From Rhizobacter sp. Root1238 (GTDB taxonomy: Bacteria; Pseudomonadota; Gammaproteobacteria; Burkholderiales; Burkholderiaceae_C), in assembly GCF_001425825.1 (NCBI RefSeq), contig NZ_LMDM01000006.1, positions 1 to 64,000 of the forward strand: 64,000 nt of DNA. Reading direction: 5' to 3'. Positions 40,101-47,145 of this stretch are shown here, piece by piece. Each line of letters starts with the position of its first letter. Positions within the stretch are counted from its first letter, which is position 1. A model generated the notes under the pieces. That model was not told the DNA's origin and did not search any database. It saw only the letters and a list, made by a program, of their open reading frames with translations. Position numbers and translations under genes: made by a program.

Positions 40101-41161
40101 ATCAGCACGAGGTTGCCGAACACCGTGCCGAAGTCCTCGTCGCGGCCCGAGATGTTGGAGGTGCCGGTGCCGGCGGTGGCGCCGCTCGCGAGGTCGACCT
40201 TCGCGTACTTGACCGAGAAGCCCGAGTGGGCGTAGCCGCCCTGCACCGAGACGTAGCCGCCCTTGCCGCCCTGGTCGGCCGACACCGCGGTCTGCGTGAA
40301 GACGGCCGGGTTGCTGATGTCGAACACATGCAGCTTGTTGTCGGTGCCGGCGGTGACGATGCGCTCGCCGTTGACGATGCCGCTGTACTGGCCGGGCGTC
40401 GTCGAGCTGGAGCCGATCAGGCGCGGGTTGACCGGGTCGCTGATGTCGAGCGTCACCAGGCCGCTGCCGTCGGTGCTGGTCATCGCCAGCAGGTTGCCGA
40501 CCGCGAAGGTCGGGCCGACGCGGAAGCCGCCCCAGGTGCTGGTCGGGATGGTCTTCACGTAAACCGGGTTGCGCGGGTCGGCGGCGTTGACGATCAGCAG
40601 CCCGTTGCCCGAACCGCCGACGTAGACGTAGGGCGCCTGCCAGAACGCCCACCAGGCGCCGAGCGCGTAGTCGGACTCCTGGATGCCCGGCAGCACCAGC
40701 TGGCTGAGCTGCACCGGCGCGAGCGGGTTGGTGAAGTCCCAGAACATGATGCCGTTGATGGTCTGCATCACCGCATGCTTGCCGCCGTTGGCGAAGCCGA
40801 AGCCGTGCGGCTCGCGCAGCGCGGTCACGTCGGTCTGCGACACCTTGACCGGCGAGCGCGGGTTCGAGATGTCGTAGAACGAGAAGCCGCCGCCCGACAC
40901 GCCGGAGTCCTTGCCGAACGGCACGAACAGGTAGCCTTCGACCATCTGCACCGTGCCCTCGCCGCGGGCGCTGCCGCCTACGGCACTGTGGATGACCGAG
41001 ATCGGCTTGAAGACCTCGGAGGCGCTGTAGGTGAGGTTGGGCAGGCCCGGCCCGGCGGCGCTTGCGATGCCGGCCGCGCACAGCGTGGCGGCGATCGGCA
41101 GCGTCCGGACGACACGAAGAATGCGCGCAGCCCAACGCGCGCGCCGAAGGTGCTTGAACAT
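37190..41161 (-). CDS. giant exported beta-propeller / di-haem cytochrome c protein
   Basis: A 1323-aa secreted protein. A signal peptide (to about 36) precedes LVIVD-type propeller repeats (about 60-330), a Big_5-like Ig domain (about 380-470), a PKD domain (YSWSFGDGSS), a YVTN-type propeller (about 565-900) and a MauG/cytochrome-peroxidase-like domain. Two haem motifs are visible, CASCH at residue 947 and CSSCH at 1080. It ends in the same module of about 130 aa as the sugar dehydrogenase (GTVSLGPLNNTGVSMYSVIVK). I infer that it accepts electrons from the dehydrogenase or performs linked peroxidase chemistry. RpiR-type operator candidates lie 57-108 bases upstream. Confidence 0.8.
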   Translation of the reverse strand: MFKHLRRARWAARILRVVRTLPIAATLCAAGIASAAGPGLPNLTYSASEVFKPISVIHSAVGGSARGEGTVQMVEGYLFVPFGKDSGVSGGGFSFYDISNPRSPVKVSQTDVTALREPHGFGFANGGKHAVMQTINGIMFWDFTNPLAPVQLSQLVLPGIQESDYALGAWWAFWQAPYVYVGGSGNGLLIVNAADPRNPVYVKTIPTSTWGGFRVGPTFAVGNLLAMTSTDGSGLVTLDISDPVNPRLIGSSSTTPGQYSGIVNGERIVTAGTDNKLHVFDISNPAVFTQTAVSADQGGKGGYVSVQGGYAHSGFSVKYAKVDLASGATAGTGTSNISGRDEDFGTVFGNLVLIGNDHGSGSAIVPHQAAPWTQTPSVNMVSPKNNAASMPVTSRVGLTTTAHIDLRTVSTTSFIVRPVGGSALPGRYSGQSGVLNFAPDAPFFPGTTYEVVVPAGGMKDDNGNGVAAFTSRFTTAGSAAVACTLAPRSAALVGSSQSFAPASTSGSNLQYSWSFGDGSSTAFSTTPSATHSYAAPRHYPVILSVRSGTQTSTCSANQTIHTAPTANAPRSTGTIAYDAGRSRVWVVNSDSNTVSAINTANNTRALEVGVGTNPQTLAFAPDGRLWVANFGSGDISILDPASGGIVQSIALGNGSRPFGIVFNPAGTAAYVSLSGSQGVVKLHPTTGAVQATLSLGAVPRGIAISGDSSRVLVTRYLSPATRGEVIEVNAGLTAVTRTFALATDPGPDTEASGRGVPNFITSIAIQPDGQRAWIPSKKDNTLRGTFRDGQALTFESTVRTIVSQIALDTNAEVLADRIDLNDRELANAVVFSPLGDYAFVSTQGTNQIEVVDAYTRQISTGIVNVGRAPRGMLLTPNGRLYVQNFMSRNVGVYDVNGILNATSNVASKIVDVAAVSSEPLSAQVFQGKQIFYNADDRRMNRDKYISCASCHQDGGHDGRVMDFTDRGEGLRNTTVLNGRRGTGQGRVHWSANFDEIQDFEHDMRNAFGGTGFMTDAQFNTGTRNQPLGNPKAGVSAELDALAAYVSSLATVGPSPYRNADGTLTADGVAGQAIFKGAGQCSSCHSGADFTDSATGVLHDVGTIKASSGKRLGGPLTGIDTPTLRGVWDSAPYLHDGSAATLLDVLTTANTAGLHGAASSLTAAQRTQLVSYLLQLDDSTDGAAGVVLSNLSVQDTANAGGWALASNLQAGNLQYGDRTYTVTSVPAALAGSTWLRTANLSRAFTGATLASFTISQAADVYVGIDNRTSAPSWMSGWTNSGLQIVNSESPGRTFVLYRKNFPAGTVSLGPLNNTGVSMYSVIVK

Positions 41162-41217
41162 CGTTTGTCTCCATCAGTGGCCGCGCGCCGGTGGTCCGGT
41201 GCTGCGGATGCGGCGCG

Positions 41218-41269
41218 GAACGTTTGTTGAATGAACGTTCTACACTGCAATATCAAAGAACATTTGTTC
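41218..41269. promoter_or_regulatory. three RpiR-type operator candidates upstream of the cytochrome operon
   Basis: GAACGTTTGTTG (41218-41229, one mismatch), GAATGAACGTTC (41229-41240) and GAACATTTGTTC (41258-41269) fit GAAYRWWYRTTC, a 12-bp dyad motif also found at both RpiR promoters. Sites two and three are 29 bp apart centre to centre, nearly the same as the pair near 61.87 kb. Binding is inferred. Confidence 0.55.
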
Positions 41270-41317
41270 TTATATCAGCCAGGGGGAGGGGTGTCAATCG
41301 GGGGCGGGAGCCTTCAC

Positions 41318-41410
41318 CGTTCGCCCTGAGCTTGTCGAAGGGCTGTTCGCATGCCGCCAGGCTTCGACAAGCTCAGCCCGAACGGGGGTGGCTCGGCCCG
41401 AACGGGTTGG
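41318..41410. repeat. REP-like palindromic repeats, second cluster
   Basis: An inverted copy (41318-41342) and a forward copy (41359-41387) of the same unit as at 31.5 kb, followed by a partial CTCGGCCCGAACGGG remnant. They lie between the rpiR stop and the promoter of the cytochrome operon and could insulate the two. Confidence 0.7.
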
Positions 41411-41413
41411 AGT

Positions 41414-42268
41414 TCAACTCGAACGGTTGCGGCCCTTCGCGACCTTCCCCGCCTCCGCCAACTGATGCCCTGCCCCCACCACCAGCGCCTGCGACAGGCA
41501 CAGCGGCGCGACCAGCGAGCGGAACGGGCGGTCGGAGGCCAAGCCGAGCTCGAAGCAGACCGTCGCCGACGGCTTCAGCGGCGACAGCGCGCTGTCGGTG
41601 ATCGCGATCACGCGCACGCCGCGTGCGTGCACCGATGCGGCTGCGTCGACGACCTCCTGCGAGTAGCTGTGGAAGCTGGCCGCGATCAGCAGCTCGCCAC
41701 GCTCCAGGTTGCGCAGCGATTCCTGCAGCATGCCGCCCACGCCGTCGAGCAGGTGCACCCGCAGGTCGAGCTGGCTCAGCGCATACGCGAGGTAGCAGGC
41801 GACCGGAAAGGCGCGCCGCTGCGCCAGCACATGCACGCGCGGCGCGGCGCACACCAGCTTGATCGCGGCGCTGAGGTCGGCCGCGCGCACGCTCTCCTCG
41901 AGCTGGCCGAGCTCCGACACCGCATCGCCGACGAACTGGCTCAGCAGCCCCGCCCCCTTGGTCGCCGGCTGGCCCTGGCGGCGCTGCCGGTCGATGCGCT
42001 CGCGGTAGCTGCCCGATCGCTCGACCAGGTGCCCGCGGAACACCTGCTGCATCTCGGAGAAGCCCTTGAACTCCAGCGCATTCGCGAAGCGGATCAGCGA
42101 CGACGGCTGCACCTTCGCCGATTCGGCCACCGCTGCCACCGTGCCCAGCGCCAGCTCGTTCGGCTGGTCCAGCGCATAGCGCGCGATGCGCTGCAGCTGC
42201 TGCGGCAGCTCGGGGTAGGCCTGCTCGATGGCAGCCTTCAATTCGTCATAGCTGGTGGCCCGGGTCAT
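41414..42268 (-). CDS. RpiR/MurR-family transcriptional regulator (copy 1)
   Basis: A 284-aa regulator with an N-terminal HTH_6 domain (SYDELKAAIEQAYPELPQQLQRIARYAL and AESAKVQPSSLIRFANALEFKGFSEMQQVF) and a C-terminal SIS sugar-phosphate-binding domain (RVHVLAQRRAFPVACYLAYAL, LLIAASFHSYSQEVVDAA and ITDSALSPL). It is a close paralogue of the regulator at 60.9 kb, sharing long stretches such as HLVERSGSYRERI. A candidate operator lies 17 bases before its start. It probably controls the downstream cytochrome/dehydrogenase operon and itself. Confidence 0.9.
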   Translation of the reverse strand: MTRATSYDELKAAIEQAYPELPQQLQRIARYALDQPNELALGTVAAVAESAKVQPSSLIRFANALEFKGFSEMQQVFRGHLVERSGSYRERIDRQRRQGQPATKGAGLLSQFVGDAVSELGQLEESVRAADLSAAIKLVCAAPRVHVLAQRRAFPVACYLAYALSQLDLRVHLLDGVGGMLQESLRNLERGELLIAASFHSYSQEVVDAAASVHARGVRVIAITDSALSPLKPSATVCFELGLASDRPFRSLVAPLCLSQALVVGAGHQLAEAGKVAKGRNRSS

Positions 42269-42284
42269 CCATGAAACTTATCAT

Positions 42285-42296
42285 GAACAAACGTTT
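42285..42296. promoter_or_regulatory. RpiR-type operator candidate before rpiR copy 1
   Basis: GAACAAACGTTT matches GAAYRWWYRTTC at 11 of 12 positions and sits 17 bases upstream of the rpiR start, a position suited to autoregulation. Confidence 0.45.
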
Positions 42297-42361
42297 TTCC
42301 GGCCTCGCACTCACCACATTCGTTCAATCCGCCCCCCCGGGTTGCGGTGCCGCGGCGAGCC

Positions 42362-42419
42362 GCGAAACGAGGTTCGCCCGCCACGCCCCCGCCGCCCTGC
42401 AATCCGAATCGCGTTTCGG
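42362..42419. promoter_or_regulatory. twin inverted repeats upstream of the sigma-54 promoter (candidate enhancer sites)
   Basis: GCGAA-N6-TTCGC (42362-42377) and CCGAA-N6-TTCGG (42404-42419) share the architecture CGAA-N6-TTCG and are exactly 42 bp apart centre to centre, four helical turns. The nearer one is centred about 54 bp upstream of the -24 element. Position and phasing fit paired sites for a bEBP, such as the one encoded at 51.3-52.7 kb. Confidence 0.5.
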
Positions 42420-42463
42420 CGTCCGCACGCCCTCTCCCCAGGTGAAGCACCGCGCGCCCGCCG

Positions 42464-42479
42464 TGGCACGGCGGTTGCA
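42464..42479 (+). promoter_or_regulatory. sigma-54 (-24/-12) promoter of the seven-gene cluster
   Basis: TGGCACG-GCGG-TTGCA matches the RpoN consensus exactly. The invariant GG (42465-42466) and GC (42477-42478) are separated by the required 10 bp. Transcription would start near 42490, just before the AAGGAG SD and the ATG at 42506. This promoter needs an AAA+ activator, and one is encoded at the other end of the cluster. Confidence 0.88.
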
Positions 42480-42505
42480 AAAGAAGCGTCAAGGAGCACC
42501 GCCTC

Positions 42506-43720
42506 ATGACGCATCCACTGGTCGAATACAGCCCCGAGACCGAGGCCTCGGACGGCACCCTGCCGGGTCCGCTGGCCACCGTCGCCAGGCGCACGTCGAC
42601 CTCGGCCGGCGTCTTCAACGAAGGGCAGGTGCTCGAGCTCGCAGCGCAGCTGCTGGAAGCACGCACCGCGCCCGCGCTGGCCGCCTCGCTCGGGCAGTTG
42701 ATCGCCCGCACCTCGCGCCAGCTCGGCAGCGGCATCGCCCCCGCCGCGGCCCAGGCGCTGCAGGGCGCGCTGGCGCAAGCCGCCGCCCGCGCGCTGCCCG
42801 CCGCGGCAGGCCCGCGCAGCAGCCGCCACCTCGCCGCCGCGACCCGCGTCGCCGGCCTCGAACTCGAAGGCCTCAGCCCCGAGGACAAGGAGTTCGAGCT
42901 GGCCCGCAACTTCGTGCGCCTGGCCGCCGATGCGGTGCGCCACCTCGCCACCTCACCCGCCGGCGCGTCGCCGCAGCGCTCTGCGCAGCACGCGCTGGCA
43001 CGGGCCGCGCGCCACCACGCCCCCGGCCTTCTTTCCTCACCCCCCCTCAACCAGGAGCCGACCATGCACGACATCGACCGCACCCAGATGGAGTACGAGA
43101 ACGAGCAGTTCGAATTCGCAGAGAACGAGTGGTCCCCGGAGGCCGGCGGCGCCTTCAGCGAGGCCGAGGAGATGGAGCTGGCCGGCGAGCTGCTGTCGGT
43201 GTCCAACGAAGGCGAGCTCGACCGCTTCCTCGGCGACCTCGTCAGCCGCGCCACCAAGGCCGTCGGCTCGTTCGCGCGCTCGCCGATCGGCCAGGCCGTC
43301 GGCGGCGTGCTGAAGGGCGTGGCCAAGAAGGCGCTGCCGCTGGCCGGCACGGCGATCGGCACCTACTTCGGCGGCCCGCTGGGCGCAAAGATCGGCAGTG
43401 GCCTCGCCAACGCCGCCAGCAATGCGCTCGGCCTGGAAGGCGAGATGGCCGGCGAAGACCGCGAGTTCGAAGGCGCCAAGCAGTTCGTGCGCCTGGCCGC
43501 GCAGACGGCCGCGCAAGCCGCCGCGGCAGCGCCCGGCGCCGATCCGCGCACCGTCGCGCAACAGGCCGCCGTCGCCGCGGCCAAGCAGCTCGCGCCGGGC
43601 CTGCTCTCCGCAGCCGCTGCCACCGCCTCGCCCGCGCAGGCCGCTGCGGCCCGCCCGGGCGCAGCCACCAGCGGCCGCTGGGTGCGCCGCGGCAACCGCA
43701 TCGTCGTCTTCGGCGCCTGA
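42506..43720 (+). CDS. two-copy EFE/glycine-zipper protein, family unknown
   Basis: First gene after the sigma-54 promoter, 404 aa, function unknown. The two halves are homologous. Each has an acidic helix (SEAEEMELAGELLSVS in the second), a hydrophobic Gly/Ala segment, and D(K/R)EFE-x-A-x-x-FVRLA (DKEFELARNFVRLA and DREFEGAKQFVRLA). The second half contains a true glycine zipper (GTAIGTYFGGPLGAKIGSGL) and ends GRWVRRGNRIVVFGA. Met187 at 43064 has its own AGGAG, so a separate second product is possible, or two genes were fused. No Sec signal. The same domain recurs in the fifth gene of the cluster. Confidence 0.75.
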   Translation: MTHPLVEYSPETEASDGTLPGPLATVARRTSTSAGVFNEGQVLELAAQLLEARTAPALAASLGQLIARTSRQLGSGIAPAAAQALQGALAQAAARALPAAAGPRSSRHLAAATRVAGLELEGLSPEDKEFELARNFVRLAADAVRHLATSPAGASPQRSAQHALARAARHHAPGLLSSPPLNQEPTMHDIDRTQMEYENEQFEFAENEWSPEAGGAFSEAEEMELAGELLSVSNEGELDRFLGDLVSRATKAVGSFARSPIGQAVGGVLKGVAKKALPLAGTAIGTYFGGPLGAKIGSGLANAASNALGLEGEMAGEDREFEGAKQFVRLAAQTAAQAAAAAPGADPRTVAQQAAVAAAKQLAPGLLSAAAATASPAQAAAARPGAATSGRWVRRGNRIVVFGA

Positions 43721-43726
43721 ACCGCC

Positions 43727-45046
43727 ATGGCCATCGGTGCCTATCCCGCCTGGTTCCTGATGCAGGAATCGCGCGCGCTGCTGACGCGGCTGGCGCGGGT
43801 CAAGCCGTTCGCGCTGGTGGAGCCGATGCTGCCCGCGGCCAACCTGCTGCCCGCCGCGCAGAGCGCGATCGAAGGCCACCTGACCGCCGGCCGGCGCGAG
43901 CTGCGCCGCCTCGTCCACGGTTTCATGGGCTGGCTCGCCGGCAGTGCCGCACAACGCGCCAGCGCGGCCGAGGCGCAACGCCGCTTCGCCTACCTGCGGC
44001 TCAAGTTCAACGCCGTGCTGACGCAGTTCGACCTGTTCAGCGACGTCGTCACGCAGCGCAGCGAGAGCGAGAGCGGCGTCTGGCTGTCGGGTCTGGACGT
44101 GCTGTCGGCCGATGCGCTCGCGCTGCGCGGCGGCTACTACCGCGCGCCGCCGGTGGTCTGCTACCTCGACCGCGGCCCCGGCGCGGCGATCCGCCGTGCG
44201 CGCACCCGTCTGCCCGGCGGCGGCGCGAGCCCGGTGGCGGTGATCCGCATGCCGCGCGAACGCATGATCGGCAGCGGCATCGCGTCGTCGCTGGTGCACG
44301 AGGTCGGCCACCAGGCCGCCGCGCTGCTCGGCCTCGTCGACTCGCTGCGGCCGGTGCTGCGCGGGCTGCAGCACGGCGCCGGCGACGGCGCGGTGGCCTG
44401 GCGGCTGTACGAACGCTGGATCAGCGAGATCGTGGCCGACTTCTGGTCGGTCGCGCGCATCGGCGTGGCGGCACCGACCGGGCTGATGGCCGTGGTCAGC
44501 CTGCCGCGCGCCTTCGTCTTCCGCATCAACGTCGACGACCCGCACCCGGTGCCGTGGCTGCGCGTGAAGCTCAGCTGCGCGATGGGCGACGCGCTGTACC
44601 CGCATCCGCAATGGGCGCGGCTGGCCGCGATGTGGGAGGCCTTCTACCCGACGCACGGGCTGGACGCCGAATCGCTGCGCCTGCTGCAGCGCCTGCAGGC
44701 GCTGATGCCGGCCTTCGTCAGCGTGCTGGTGCAGCACCGCCCCGCGGCGCTGCGCGGCCGCACGCTGGCCCAGGTGCTGGACGTGGCCGAGCGGCGACCG
44801 ACGCGGCTCGCGCTGCTGTTCGGGCTGTGGACCCGGCTGCCGGCGCTGATGTACCGGGCGCCGCCCTCGCTCGTCTTCGCGGTCATCGGCCAGGCGCGCA
44901 GCGACGGCCGGCTGAGCCCCGAGGACGAATCGGCGCTGCTGGGCAAGCTGCTCACGCACTGGGCGCTCGCCAGCACGCTGGACACCTCGCAAGCCTGCGC
45001 CGCGGCGCAGGGCCGCAGCTTCACTTTCACCGAAGGAGAAACCTGA
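43727..45046 (+). CDS. putative zinc metallopeptidase (HExxH), family unknown
   Basis: A 439-aa protein not placed in a named family. HEVGH at residues 191-195 is a zinc-metallopeptidase motif. SEIVADFW at 233-240 supplies a Glu (234) in the place of the third ligand of gluzincins. It lacks a signal peptide; the stretches LVFAVIGQ and PLMAVVSL-like segments are only mildly hydrophobic. It starts six bases after the gene before and overlaps the next start by one base. It could process the other cluster proteins, but that is a guess from context. Confidence 0.65.
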   Translation: MAIGAYPAWFLMQESRALLTRLARVKPFALVEPMLPAANLLPAAQSAIEGHLTAGRRELRRLVHGFMGWLAGSAAQRASAAEAQRRFAYLRLKFNAVLTQFDLFSDVVTQRSESESGVWLSGLDVLSADALALRGGYYRAPPVVCYLDRGPGAAIRRARTRLPGGGASPVAVIRMPRERMIGSGIASSLVHEVGHQAAALLGLVDSLRPVLRGLQHGAGDGAVAWRLYERWISEIVADFWSVARIGVAAPTGLMAVVSLPRAFVFRINVDDPHPVPWLRVKLSCAMGDALYPHPQWARLAAMWEAFYPTHGLDAESLRLLQRLQALMPAFVSVLVQHRPAALRGRTLAQVLDVAERRPTRLALLFGLWTRLPALMYRAPPSLVFAVIGQARSDGRLSPEDESALLGKLLTHWALASTLDTSQACAAAQGRSFTFTEGET

Positions 45047-47133
45047 TGAGCAAGCACCATCACGACCATGATCACGATCGGCGGGCCTCGGTCGAGGTCC
45101 GCGTGCGCGACGCCGGCGGCGCGCAGCGCCCGATCGCCCGGGCCCAGGTCGGCCTGTTCGACGCCAGCGCCCTCACCGGCGGCACGACGCTGCCCGACAT
45201 GCCGGCGCTGCAGCGCAAGCACAGCGACGACGACGGCAGGCTGCGCTTCGACGGCGTCGCGCCGGGCACCTACAAGCTCGGCTTCCTGCACCACCCGCTG
45301 CACTACTCGGCGAGCTTCACGGTCGGCGACGACGGCGCCTGCACGCAGTGCCTGGAGCCGGAGATCAACGCCCAGCTGGAGACGCACTGGCTGTCGCGCG
45401 ACTGCGAAGACCTGGACTGCCGCGCGCCGCAGGTCGGCGACCACCTGAAGGCCACGGTCAGCCACGTCAGCGACAACAAGCTGCACACCGTGCCGCCCCA
45501 CGGCTCGACCACGATGTCGAAGGACGCCAGCGCCGCGACGTTCACGACGCCCGCGACGCGCGCCGGCCGCTTCGACTTCCAGTGGGCGGTGCACTCGCAG
45601 GCGCAGGGCATCGCCGCCGGGCAGCCGCCGGCCGTGCTGACGCTGTCGCAGGAAGGCCACGTCGCGCCGGTGCCGGCGCAGCCGGTCTCGGGCCAGCTCG
45701 GCATCGCGCTCAGCCGCACCGAGACCGAGCCGACCGAAGACCTGCCACTGTGGCTGGCCATCCGCAACGGCACCGATGCGCTCGGCTTCAACCACTACCT
45801 GCGCTTCATGGACGTGCTGTTCGGCGGCCAGCGCCACGGCCCGCGCCACGGCGGTGGCAACGGCAACGGCCACGGCGGCCACGGCTTCGACGCCGAGCGC
45901 GAGGCCTTCGACAAGCTGCAGCTGAAGCGCTTCCTGCCCTTCAACGACAGCGACTCGTACCGCGTGCTGAAGGCCGCGACCGAGGCCTTCGTGATGGTCA
46001 ACTGCGGCGTGCTGCAAGGTGGCGAGCACGACAAGGCGTTCCGCCCGCGCCACGACAACGCCTACCTGGACCGGCGCGACCTGCCGGCCTTCGACGACCT
46101 GCGCGCAAGCTTCGACGGCTACCTCGAGCGGCCCGGCGGCATCCTGCCCTACCTGGCGCTGGTGGCACGCAAGCTGCCCGACATCCCGATCATCGAGGGC
46201 AGCCCCGACGGCGCCAACCTGGCCGTCGGCTTCGTGCACGACAAGCTGGCCAACCCCTGCCTGGTGGAGCTGATCTGGTCGTACTGGCATGAAGAGGCGA
46301 TGCTGGTGCAGACCATGAACGCGGTGACGCGGCGCTTCCAGAACCGCGGCGCGCCGAACACGCCCGACCCGCTGGCCAACCTCGAGATCGACCCGCTGCG
46401 CCCGCTGAACAGCCTGCTGTGGGGCTACACGCAGGACGAGCAGCACCGGCTCACCGTGAACCGCCGCAACGCCGAGTACGACCACCAGTACGGCCTGCGC
46501 CTGCGCGGCAAGGCGGTGAAGGACTACCGCACCGCCGACTCGCGCTCGCAGTTCCTCGAAGGCTTCCACCACCTGCTGCGCCTGCTGACGGTGTTCTACC
46601 GGCAGGACGACGACACCACGGTGAAGGCCGATGCCTTCCCGGTGCTGAACGCGCTGAAGGAGGTGCACCTGGTGATGTCGCAGGGTGCGCACAACAACTT
46701 CGGCGAGCTGGCGACGACCGCGCGCATCGAGATGCTGATGCAGCAGTGGCTGCTCGGCCGCCCGGAGTTCCGCGAGTTCCTGCCGAGCCGGATCATGGTG
46801 GCCTACCCCGAGCCGTGGATGGACCGCGTCGACGCGATGAAGAAGCTGCAGGGCTGGACCGACACCAGCGTCGTGCACTTCCGCAACCTGGCGATCTTCG
46901 GCGAGCAGATGATGCTGTCGATCCGCTTCGGCGCCTGGAGCGAGGTCTACGAGCCGACGCAGGCCTTCAACTGGGCGCGCTTCTGGCGGCCGCAGGTGCA
47001 GGGCTACATCCACGCCTACCGCGCGGCCACCGGCATCGACCTGGGCAGCGAGACCTTCGACCCGAGCGCCGATGCCACCCTGCCCTCGCTGCTGATGCAG
47101 CGCCGGCTGGCCCAGCAGCAGCGCAACGCCTGA
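45046..47133 (+). CDS. His-rich 695-aa protein of unknown function
   Basis: I do not recognise this protein. It begins with a natural His tag (MSKHHHDHDHDRR), then an Ig/transthyretin-like beta domain (about 15-95, RIARAQVGLFDAS-like and DGVAPGTYKLGFLHHPL). A mixed middle region has cysteines (CTQC, CEDLDC) and a Gly/His-rich loop (HGPRHGGGNGNGHGGHG, about residue 265-282). From about 285 it is largely helical and aromatic-rich, with WSYWHEEAMLVQTM and FEGFHHLLRLL-like segments. The His clusters suggest metal binding. No signal peptide. It lies inside the operon, overlapping the peptidase stop. Confidence 0.6.
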   Translation: MSKHHHDHDHDRRASVEVRVRDAGGAQRPIARAQVGLFDASALTGGTTLPDMPALQRKHSDDDGRLRFDGVAPGTYKLGFLHHPLHYSASFTVGDDGACTQCLEPEINAQLETHWLSRDCEDLDCRAPQVGDHLKATVSHVSDNKLHTVPPHGSTTMSKDASAATFTTPATRAGRFDFQWAVHSQAQGIAAGQPPAVLTLSQEGHVAPVPAQPVSGQLGIALSRTETEPTEDLPLWLAIRNGTDALGFNHYLRFMDVLFGGQRHGPRHGGGNGNGHGGHGFDAEREAFDKLQLKRFLPFNDSDSYRVLKAATEAFVMVNCGVLQGGEHDKAFRPRHDNAYLDRRDLPAFDDLRASFDGYLERPGGILPYLALVARKLPDIPIIEGSPDGANLAVGFVHDKLANPCLVELIWSYWHEEAMLVQTMNAVTRRFQNRGAPNTPDPLANLEIDPLRPLNSLLWGYTQDEQHRLTVNRRNAEYDHQYGLRLRGKAVKDYRTADSRSQFLEGFHHLLRLLTVFYRQDDDTTVKADAFPVLNALKEVHLVMSQGAHNNFGELATTARIEMLMQQWLLGRPEFREFLPSRIMVAYPEPWMDRVDAMKKLQGWTDTSVVHFRNLAIFGEQMMLSIRFGAWSEVYEPTQAFNWARFWRPQVQGYIHAYRAATGIDLGSETFDPSADATLPSLLMQRRLAQQQRNA

Positions 47134-47145
47134 GGGGCCGCGGCC

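Noticed and set aside
37700-41230. A 1176-codon open frame antisense to the cytochrome gene
   Set aside because: It has the same Arg/Ala/Val/Asp-rich composition as other shadows, while the minus strand has a signal peptide, propeller repeats and two CxxCH motifs.
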